Source of the DNA: Clostridiales bacterium
GTDB lineage: Bacteria > Bacillota > Clostridia > Lachnospirales > Lachnospiraceae
NCBI GenBank assembly: GCA_015655075.1
Contig: JAATFT010000006.1
Coordinates: 22,081-86,080 of the forward strand
Reading direction: 5' to 3'
Length of the DNA: 64,000 nucleotides
The notes under the pieces are model-generated. The model did no database searches, was not told the origin of the DNA, and saw only the letters and a program-made list of their open reading frames with translations. Position numbers and translations under genes: made by a program. This document shows, one piece after another, positions 58,127-64,000 of the stretch (the first letter of the stretch is position 1; every line of letters begins with the position of its first letter).

Positions 58127-58344
58127 AATAGCTTGACTTTAATGATGTTTTGCAGCGTCACTATTCACAGCCCTGCAAAAAATCAGCAGATCTGTGAACC
58201 GTAACACGCTTCGCGATGCACACAAAACGCAAAACCAGCGTTTTGGCGCTGCTATACTCCGGTTTTCTGTGACTTTCGCTTCGCTGCACTCACAAAAAAC
58301 ACGTTGAGTTTATCGGCTGTGAACAGTAACTTTGCAGCGGCCCC
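58114..58344 (+). terminator. ridA terminator-like stem split by an inserted repeat
   Basis: GGGGCCGCTGTAAA (58114-58127) pairs with TTTGCAGCGGCCCC (58331-58344), 14 bp with one wobble. Today the arms are 203 nt apart because a 174-bp family C element lies in the loop. Removing the element and one duplication would leave a compact loop of about 21 nt. Confidence 0.7.
58157..58330. mobile_element. MITE-like element, family C, copy 2
   Basis: A 174-bp non-coding element with ends GTCACTATTCACAGCC and GGCTGTGAACAGTAAC (14 of 16 paired) and an exact 8-bp target duplication TTTGCAGC at 58149-58156 and 58331-58338. The right half (GGTTTTCTGTGACTTTCGCT, CACTCACAAAAAACAC) matches copy 1 at 30886-31040. 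Confidence 0.85.
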
Positions 58345-58392
58345 TGTAATAAAATTCCGTGTAATTTACTGGATATTTGGAGGATTGTTTGC

Positions 58393-58552
58393 TATAATAT
58401 AATTTATCGGAAGATTGATTTTTATCTTCCGATAAAAAGGCGCTGATTTTGCGCCGTGCATGGGACTATAGAAAAATGCTTTTTGTTTCTATAGTATAAT
58501 TTATCGGAAGATTGATTTTTATCTTCCGATAAAAAGGCGCTGATTTTGCCGG
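58393..58552. repeat. Dispersed repeat family B, tandem copies 3 and 4
   Basis: Two units in direct orientation. Positions 58398-58452 and 58495-58549 are identical over 55 bp, with the stem TATCGGAAGAT/ATCTTCCGATA and AAAAAGGCGC. Unit one continues into GCCGTGCATGGGACTATAGAAA; unit two is cut after GATTTTGC, next to the methyltransferase gene. CTATAGAAA and TTTCTATAG between them form a hairpin. Orientation is opposite to copies 1 and 2. Confidence 0.75.
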
Positions 58553-58594
58553 TTTGTAGTGAAAAACGTATTGGAATTGAAAGGATGGGTTTTG

Positions 58595-59197
58595 TTGGAC
58601 TCTATAGACTATTATAATAAATACGCGAATTTATACTTTGAAAGTACAGTAGAAGTGGATATGGGAGAAACCTTAGAGAAATTTATCAGCCATTTGCCGG
58701 AAGGCGGTGAAATCCTGGATTTGGGCTGCGGATCGGGAAGAGACAGCCTGTATCTGATTCAAAGAGGCTTTGACTTAACTGCGGTAGACGGTTCAAAAGA
58801 GTTATGTGAACTGGCTTCCATACATATCGGTCAGAATGTTCTTCATATGCAATTCTCTGAGCTGGATTTTGATGAAGTATTTGACGGAATTTGGGCATGC
58901 GCTTCTTTATTACATACTGCGCCGGATCATTTTGAAGAGATACTCGGCAAGGTGATTCAATGCTTAAAACCGGGCGGAGTATTATATATGTCCTTTAAAT
59001 ACGGAGAATTTTCAGGTTTTCGAAACGGCCGGTATTTTAATGATTTTAAAACAAAAGAAATGAAAAACGCAATTAATAAATTTTCCCAACTTGAATTACT
59101 GGAAATATGGAAAAGCCCTGATGCAAGAAATGAAAAAGAGAATGAAATTTGGTTGAATGTAATAGTTAAGAAAATCAATAAAGAAAAGCAGGTGTAA
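58595..59197 (+). CDS. Class I SAM-dependent methyltransferase
   Basis: A 200-residue protein. I place the start at TTG 58595 (DSIDYYNKYANLYFE) after AAAGGATG; a GTG at 58559 would begin in repeat DNA. Motif I is ILDLGCGSGRDSLYLI, followed by LTAVDGSKELCELA, a GIWACASLLH post-motif, and LKPGGVLYMSFKYG. It resembles TehB-like small-molecule methyltransferases. The acceptor is unknown. Its stop lies 6 bp before the CPBP protease start. Confidence 0.85.
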   Translation: MDSIDYYNKYANLYFESTVEVDMGETLEKFISHLPEGGEILDLGCGSGRDSLYLIQRGFDLTAVDGSKELCELASIHIGQNVLHMQFSELDFDEVFDGIWACASLLHTAPDHFEEILGKVIQCLKPGGVLYMSFKYGEFSGFRNGRYFNDFKTKEMKNAINKFSQLELLEIWKSPDARNEKENEIWLNVIVKKINKEKQV

Positions 59198-59203
59198 AGT
59201 TTA

Positions 59204-60316
59204 ATGAATAGAGTAAAGTCAGTAAACAGGGTATTTTTAGCTACGGTTCTTATATCTATAATGGGTTCTTTTATCAATACATGGATTTTGCAATATTCAG
59301 ATAATTATTTTTGGGTACTGTTAATGTCGCAAATTATACTGATCGTACCCTCTCTGGTTTATCTTATTATCCAGAAGGTAAATGTTGCACAGGCGATACG
59401 GTTTCATAAGATTAAAATTTCGAATATAGTTCTGATTATAATCTTTTCCTATCTGATTTCACCTCTAATGAATCTGATTAATGCCATATCCATGTTGTAT
59501 GTTAAGAATGATACGGCGGATTTTATGAATAGCATTGTTTCCAATAGCGGTTTCCTGCCCAGCCTTATTATGGTTGCCTTTATACCGTGTATATTTGAGG
59601 AATCTGTATACAGAGGGATATTTTATAATGAATACAGTAAAGTAAATCCGCTAAAGGGAATTTTCTTAAGTGCATTTTTATTTGGAATCATACATGGCAA
59701 CTTAAATCAGTTTTCTTATGCTTTTGCAATGGGAATTGTATTTGCACTGCTTATTGAAGCTACCGATTCCATTCTGGCTACCATGATTGTACATTTCTTT
59801 ATAAATGGAACCTCTGTACTGGTTATGTCATTATACCCCACGTTATTTAAACTGCTGGAAAACCTTTACGGATCGGAAAAGTTTAATGCGGATGAGTTGA
59901 TGAAATCAATAAATTCCGAATTGCTTGACAACATTAATCTGGAATATATTATTCAAAGTTATGGCGTAACTGCTTTAATTGCAACTGCATTGGCTTTTAT
60001 TGTGTTCAGGACAATTGCAAAAAATTCCGGTAGATGGGAACATGTGAAGGGGATATTTAGAAAAAATGGGGTTAAAGGAACCGACGGCCGCCTTCAGACG
60101 GAAAGCAATTTCAATTACACCCAGGAGGGAGATATAAGTTTACTGGACAATTCTTATATAGTACCTGCCCAAAGGGTAAGATTAATAACCATCAGCTTAA
60201 TTATTGCAATAGTCATATGCATAACGCTTATGATAATCAATGAAATAAATGTCCCTGAGGTAACTGAACAAAGTACGGAAAAATTTTATACGATTATACA
60301 CTTCTTTATAAAATGA
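59204..60316 (+). CDS. CPBP-family intramembrane metalloprotease
   Basis: A 370-residue membrane protein with about eight hydrophobic segments. The CPBP/Abi motifs are EESVYRGIFYNEY (paired Glu and Arg), FGIIHGNLNQFSYAF (His) and IVHFFINGTSV (His/Asn). Family members cleave prenylated or bacteriocin-related substrates within the membrane. The C-terminal 80 residues (GRLQTESNFNYTQEGDISLL) form a soluble segment before a last membrane helix, longer than the family minimum. Confidence 0.9.
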   Translation: MNRVKSVNRVFLATVLISIMGSFINTWILQYSDNYFWVLLMSQIILIVPSLVYLIIQKVNVAQAIRFHKIKISNIVLIIIFSYLISPLMNLINAISMLYVKNDTADFMNSIVSNSGFLPSLIMVAFIPCIFEESVYRGIFYNEYSKVNPLKGIFLSAFLFGIIHGNLNQFSYAFAMGIVFALLIEATDSILATMIVHFFINGTSVLVMSLYPTLFKLLENLYGSEKFNADELMKSINSELLDNINLEYIIQSYGVTALIATALAFIVFRTIAKNSGRWEHVKGIFRKNGVKGTDGRLQTESNFNYTQEGDISLLDNSYIVPAQRVRLITISLIIAIVICITLMIINEINVPEVTEQSTEKFYTIIHFFIK

Positions 60317-60376
60317 TCAGATTAAAAGAAATACAGAGGAGATGAAAACAAGTCCCCGCTTAAATATAATTAATCA

Positions 60377-60448
60377 AAAGTCTATCCTGCTGATAAAAGC
60401 TTCTGAAAATATATCAGGAGTTCTAAACGGCGGGATAGGCTTTATTTT
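60377..60448 (+). terminator. Terminator-like hairpin after the CPBP gene
   Basis: AAAGTCTATCCTGC pairs with GCGGGATAGGCTTT (two wobbles) around a 38-nt loop, followed by ATTTT. The rest of the 60317-60715 spacer holds the trxB promoter. Confidence 0.6.
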
Positions 60449-60486
60449 GCCCCTATAGGATGGCCGTGATTCAGAAACGAATAGGA

Positions 60487-60515
60487 TTTAAATATTTTAG
60501 AAAATGTGGTATAAT
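60487..60515 (+). promoter_or_regulatory. Probable trxB promoter
   Basis: TTTAAA (60487-60492), 17 bp, TATAAT (60510-60515), leaving a leader of about 195 nt. Confidence 0.5.
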
Positions 60516-60715
60516 AAAATATCCGGACTGTTAAAAATTACTATTGGAACGGATTATTACATTATTTGCAGATATTATTACATGGATAGTTGGGATGATA
60601 TAAAAAGTATAGAACGATTAAATAGTTACGCATTAATAAAATCTGATACGTCGGTTCATAAAAACCATGGTGGCTGAATGTCACAAAGGAATGAAAAATG
60701 GGAGGAATATAGAGT

Positions 60716-61639
60716 ATGGATAAAATTTATGATGTAATTATAATAGGTTCCGGCCCTGCGGGCCTGGCGGCTGCACTGTATGCAGGAAGAGCAGAATTGG
60801 ACACCGTTATTATTGAAAAAGCGCCCATCAGCGGCGGACAGATTATTAATACCTATGAGGTGGATAACTATCCCGGAATACCAAGTATAAGCGGCTTTGA
60901 ATTAGGAACAAAATTCAGGGAGCATTGTGACCGGATGGGCATGAATTTTGTTACCGGTGAAGTGGTAAACTTTAAAGCTGAAGACGGAATTAAGTTAATA
61001 ACCCTGGAGGATGGAATCGTTTATCGCGGTAAAACAGCCATTATTGCTACCGGCGCCAATCCCCGCAAGCTAAAGGTGGAGGGAGAAGAAAAACTGGCCG
61101 GCATGGGTGTTTCCTATTGTGCGACCTGTGACGGTGCATTTTTCCGGAATAAAATAACCGCTGTTGTAGGCGGCGGGGATGTGGCAGTGGAAGACGCCAT
61201 TTTCCTTGCCAGACTTTGTAAAAAGGTCTATGTAATCCACCGCAGAAATGAATTCAGGGCGGCGAGAAGTTATATTAATAAATTATTGTCCCTGGAGAAT
61301 GTGGAAATCATATGGAACAGTGTTGTGGAAGAAATAAAAGGTAAGGAGCAGGTGGAAAAAATAGCGGTAAAAAACGTTAGGACGGAAGAAAGTACCGAAC
61401 TTTTGATAAACGGAATATTTATTGCCGCAGGCAATGTCCCCAATTCCGACGTATATAAAACAGTTGTGAAGACGGACGGAAACGGCTATATCATAGCCGG
61501 TGAAAACTGCGAAACCAATATACCGGGGGTATTTGCGGCCGGTGATGTCCGCACCAAAGAGTTAAGACAGATTATCACTGCCGCCTCCGATGGTGCGAAT
61601 TCTATTACAGCAGTAGAAAAGTACTTAAATACCCTATAA
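60716..61639 (+). CDS. trxB: Thioredoxin reductase
   Basis: A 307-residue flavoenzyme. FAD site IIGSGPAGLAAALYAGRAEL, redox pair C135/C138 in GVSYCATCDGAFF, NADPH site VVGGGDVAVEDAIFL with HRRNEFRA, and the C-terminal GVFAAGDVRTKELRQIITAA. It reduces thioredoxin with NADPH in the cytoplasm. ATG after GGGAGGAA. Confidence 0.97.
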   Translation: MDKIYDVIIIGSGPAGLAAALYAGRAELDTVIIEKAPISGGQIINTYEVDNYPGIPSISGFELGTKFREHCDRMGMNFVTGEVVNFKAEDGIKLITLEDGIVYRGKTAIIATGANPRKLKVEGEEKLAGMGVSYCATCDGAFFRNKITAVVGGGDVAVEDAIFLARLCKKVYVIHRRNEFRAARSYINKLLSLENVEIIWNSVVEEIKGKEQVEKIAVKNVRTEESTELLINGIFIAAGNVPNSDVYKTVVKTDGNGYIIAGENCETNIPGVFAAGDVRTKELRQIITAASDGANSITAVEKYLNTL

Positions 61640-61683
61640 TGAAATAATAGTATGAAAATGTTAAAAAAAGGCATGAGATTTAG

Positions 61684-61755
61684 CGAAAATGAATAAAAAT
61701 AAACAGATATTTTTATTCATTTTCGGTTGACAGGAGTAGAATGATTTGATATAAT
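61684..61755 (+). promoter_or_regulatory. AT-rich palindrome and promoter before the NlpC/P60 gene
   Basis: CGAAAATGAATAAAAATA is the exact reverse complement of TATTTTTATTCATTTTCG across a 6-bp centre (61684-61725). TTGACA (61727-61732) follows directly, then 17 bp and TATAAT (61750-61755). The palindrome abuts the -35 box, so it could be an operator for an activator or repressor as well as a trxB terminator. Confidence 0.7.
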
Positions 61756-61869
61756 GACTTCAGATATTTAATAAATTTGTAACAATTATTTATGAAAACG
61801 AAACAAAAGACGGTTTATTGTGAATGGATTGTTACATTCATATGAATTAACAAGGAGGTCACTTATCAT

Positions 61870-63165
61870 ATGATAAAAGGAATAACTGCCACAGCGTCCT
61901 TATGTGCCACAGCGTTATTGCTTTCTTTAAGTTATGGTGTTACGGCGAAGGCAGCAACGTGTACGTCGGATAAGGGTATTGCAGGTATTACTCCTGTATT
62001 GGATAATTATTATACGGCTACGGCGGATAAGGAGACCGGAGATGCGGAGAAGTTGTTAGAATCCTTATCGAAAAAACAAGCTGAGAAATTAAGTGCTTCT
62101 AAAGTAACTAAGGTTGAATCGCCCTATGCAAATCTGGGAATTTCGATTGCTAATGAAAATAGTTATGTTAATATAAGAAGTAAGCCGAATGAGGAAAGTA
62201 AAATCTTGGGTAAACTATATCCCGGCTGTGCCGCCGATATTCTTGCTACGGAAGGCGAGTGGGTTAAAATCCAATCCGGTAAGGTTGACGGTTATATTAA
62301 GTCAGAGTTTTTAGCCATCGGAGAAGATGCAGAAAAGCTGATTGACGATGTTGCAACTAAATATGCAGTTGTTAATACGGAAACACTTCGTGTCAGGGAA
62401 GGCCAGGGAACGGATACGGATATAGTGGCGCTGATACCTGAGGGTGAGAAATATTATATAGTAAAAGAATACGATGAATGGGTAAAAATCTTAATTGATG
62501 AAGATGATTCGGACGAACAGATAACAGGATTTGTATCCAAAGATTTGGTAGAGATAGATGTTGAATTTGAGTATGCTATTTCCATCAAGGAAGAAAAAGC
62601 AAAGTTAGCGGCACAAGAGGCGGCTAAGAAAGCCGAAGCGGAACGTTTGGAAAAATTGGCGCAGCAGCAGGAAGAAGAAAGACAAAGAGAAGCACAGGAA
62701 AAAGAAGCGGCCGGGAATGCAGCCGAAGAAGCAGAACATTCCGGAAATGAATCCTCGTCTTCTTCAAGCAGCGGCAGTTCTAGCAGTTCCGGCAGTTCTT
62801 CTTCAGGAGGCGAAATTGCCGACTATGCACTTAATTTTGTCGGCAACCCCTATGTTTATGGTGGTACAAGCTTAACAGGCGGTACGGATTGTTCCGGTTT
62901 TGTACAGTCTATATACGCTCATTTTGGTTATGGCATTGCAAGGAGTTCAAGCAGCCAGTCCCAATCTGCTGGCAGAGAAGTAAGCCTTGGTGATCTTCAG
63001 GCGGGTGATTTGATTTTCTACTGTAACAGCAGCGGAAATGTCAGCCATGTGGCTTTGTACATCGGAAGCGGCAGGGTGGCACATGCAAGCAATGAAAGGG
63101 ACGGCATTAAGGTTTCCAATTATAATTACCGTACCCCATATAAAGCAAGAAGAGTTTTAAATTAA
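61870..63165 (+). CDS. Secreted SH3-domain NlpC/P60 cell-wall hydrolase
   Basis: A 431-residue exported enzyme. A signal peptide (cleavage near TAKAA, 26-29) is followed by two bacterial SH3 domains (about 90-150, VNIRSKPNEESKILGKLYPG; 165-230, LRVREGQGTDTDIVALIPEG), a Lys/Glu-rich coiled coil (240-290), a Ser-rich linker and the NlpC/P60 domain (315-431). The catalytic cysteine is C341 (GGTDCSGF), with H393 (VSHVALYIG) and H405. It should cut peptide stems of peptidoglycan. Ribosome site AAGGAGG. Confidence 0.95.
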   Translation: MIKGITATASLCATALLLSLSYGVTAKAATCTSDKGIAGITPVLDNYYTATADKETGDAEKLLESLSKKQAEKLSASKVTKVESPYANLGISIANENSYVNIRSKPNEESKILGKLYPGCAADILATEGEWVKIQSGKVDGYIKSEFLAIGEDAEKLIDDVATKYAVVNTETLRVREGQGTDTDIVALIPEGEKYYIVKEYDEWVKILIDEDDSDEQITGFVSKDLVEIDVEFEYAISIKEEKAKLAAQEAAKKAEAERLEKLAQQQEEERQREAQEKEAAGNAAEEAEHSGNESSSSSSSGSSSSSGSSSSGGEIADYALNFVGNPYVYGGTSLTGGTDCSGFVQSIYAHFGYGIARSSSSQSQSAGREVSLGDLQAGDLIFYCNSSGNVSHVALYIGSGRVAHASNERDGIKVSNYNYRTPYKARRVLN

Positions 63166-63175
63166 CTAACTATAT

Positions 63176-63230
63176 AAAAAGGGATGTTGCTTATGTAATA
63201 TATGTACATTACATAAGCAACATCCTTTTT
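63176..63230. terminator. Strong bidirectional terminator
   Basis: GGATGTTGCTTATGTAAT pairs perfectly with ATTACATAAGCAACATCC (8-nt loop), with A and T runs on both sides. Confidence 0.92.
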
Positions 63231-63358
63231 AATTTTGCGGATGCGTTTTTTCGCTTTATTTCTTCCGGCTACTTTGAAACCTCAAATGCCGGGTCCATTT
63301 ATCGTGGTGCCGGCAAGGGCGGACACGGATGTTTGATAGAGAATTCCACGAGCCTTTT

Positions 63359-63402
63359 ATTTTTCGATAAAAAGCGCTGTTTTTTGTACCGTGCATATAA
63401 AA
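63359..63402. repeat. Truncated family B repeat, copy 5
   Basis: TTTTTCGATAAAAAGCGCTG followed by TTTTTTGTACCGTGCAT resembles the inner part of 58416-58461, in the same orientation and without the outer ends. Confidence 0.5.
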
Positions 63403-63570
63403 TGTAGTAAAATGTTTTGAAATTGTATGAATTTTATTAAATAGTTATTTTTATTAATATAAGCATTAATTTATAAAATAGACCCTTGATAAATCATAGT
63501 GTATACAAATTGCACAAAAGAATAGTACATGCTTTTACAGATGTGTATTTGAATCGTTTCCCGTATATTT

Positions 63571-63652
63571 TTATCCAAAAGTTATCCACAATTTTAAGAC
63601 CTGATTTTATACGAAAAAGAAGTTATGCACTAAGTTATCCACATTATCCACA
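63571..63652 (+). promoter_or_regulatory. DnaA-box cluster
   Basis: Three perfect TTATCCACA boxes (63582-63590, 63635-63643, 63644-63652) and two near matches (TTATCCAAA 63571-63579, TTATGCACT 63623-63631), all in the same orientation within 82 bp; two are directly adjacent. AT-rich DNA follows. It could be an origin, a DnaA-titrating or regulatory site, or the control region of a gene beyond the window. The 63653-63931 stretch shows no gene. Confidence 0.7.
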
Positions 63653-63931
63653 ATTAATGACCACTGTTGTCGTATGAATACAGGCTGTCAAGCGCGAATA
63701 TTTGTTTTGTAAGTAATGATAAAAATGAAAATTTAAGAACTAACAGATAGGGACAGGCGTTATTTGTTATTGTCAAATAAATAAGAAATATGTTGTACAA
63801 TTAATAATAATGAGGCAGAAAATTACGATTAATATCGTTATTATAAAAATTATAAGCAAATTTGCGGAATAAACATTTTACACGCCATCTGCGGCTGCCT
63901 TGGGCAGGCGTGCGGTATACTTCGGGGAGCT

Positions 63932-64000
63932 AGAGCGTGTTTGAAAAATCATCGCTCCTTGTCTTCCACAAAGTGGAGCATCCGGTCCGGCACAAGCATT
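63932..64000. repeat. Family A repeat, internally deleted copy, cut by the window edge
   Basis: Starts AGAGCGTGTTTGAAAAATCAT exactly like copy 1, then skips about 80 bp of the interior to CTCCTTGTCTTCCACAAAG and ends CCGGCACAAGCATT at the window edge. A GCGGTATACT fragment of the same interior occurs just upstream at 63912-63921. Confidence 0.8.

Noticed and set aside
63486..63677. A 63-codon + strand frame over the DnaA boxes
   Set aside because: No ribosome site, odd composition, and it is simply open sequence across the box cluster.
63480..63930. Chromosomal replication origin
   Set aside because: No dnaA or dnaN in the window and the heavily expressed genes to the left would face replication head-on; reported only as a DnaA-box cluster.

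Overview
The window reads as a low-GC Bacillota chromosome, most likely a clostridial species near the Lachnospiraceae. This rests on gene families and order (secE-nusG-rplKAJL-rpoBC, mreB-flgF-flgG, comFC-yvyF), strong AGGAGG ribosome sites, frequent TTG/GTG starts, TTGACA-N17-TATAAT promoters and an adenosylcobalamin-dependent ribonucleotide reductase. Nearly all genes lie on the + strand. No rRNA, tRNA or CRISPR array was seen.

Layout. 0-7 kb is accessory: a partial NCS2 permease (-), a GntR/YtrA regulator with an ABC transporter split by a dispersed repeat, a large serine recombinase with a small upstream ORF, an XRE regulator, a PocR/HD-GYP protein and a 5'-truncated spoIIID remnant. 7.7-14 kb is a likely flavin-based extracellular electron transfer (EET) locus: membrane-anchored NDH-2, polyprenyl synthase, a PplA-like lipoprotein with two flavinylation motifs, an ApbE/FmnB flavin transferase and an EetB/HepT-like membrane protein, followed by a LacI regulator. 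15.5-27.3 kb is the core rpmG-secE-nusG-rplK-rplA-rplJ-rplL-rpoB-rpoC cluster with its RNA control elements.

27.5-42 kb separates rpoC from rpsL. It holds a class II ribonucleotide reductase behind a predicted NrdR site, a divergent DeoR regulator, and a nine-gene catabolic operon (sugar-type ABC importer, SDR, FGGY kinase, HAD phosphatase, SgcQ/BtpA protein, SgcX-like M42 peptidase, allophanate-hydrolase-like amidase). An ISAs1-family transposase remnant and an SDR scrap follow. 42-47.4 kb is the str group (rpsL, rpsG, fusA, tuf). 47.7-55.6 kb carries mreB, three flagellar rod genes, recD2, a nucleotidyltransferase, comFC and yvyF. 55.7-63.2 kb carries a CvfB-like S1 protein and acyl-ACP thioesterase (both -), ridA, a methyltransferase, a CPBP protease, trxB and an SH3/NlpC-P60 cell-wall hydrolase. 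The right end holds a cluster of DnaA-box-like sequences.

The window also contains four families of short non-coding dispersed repeats, called A to D here. Family C has terminal inverted repeats and 8-bp target duplications, and one copy has split the stem-loop after ridA. The most rewarding items for follow-up are the EET locus, the sgc-like operon with an allophanate-hydrolase homologue, the truncated spoIIID, the MITE-like families and the DnaA-box cluster.
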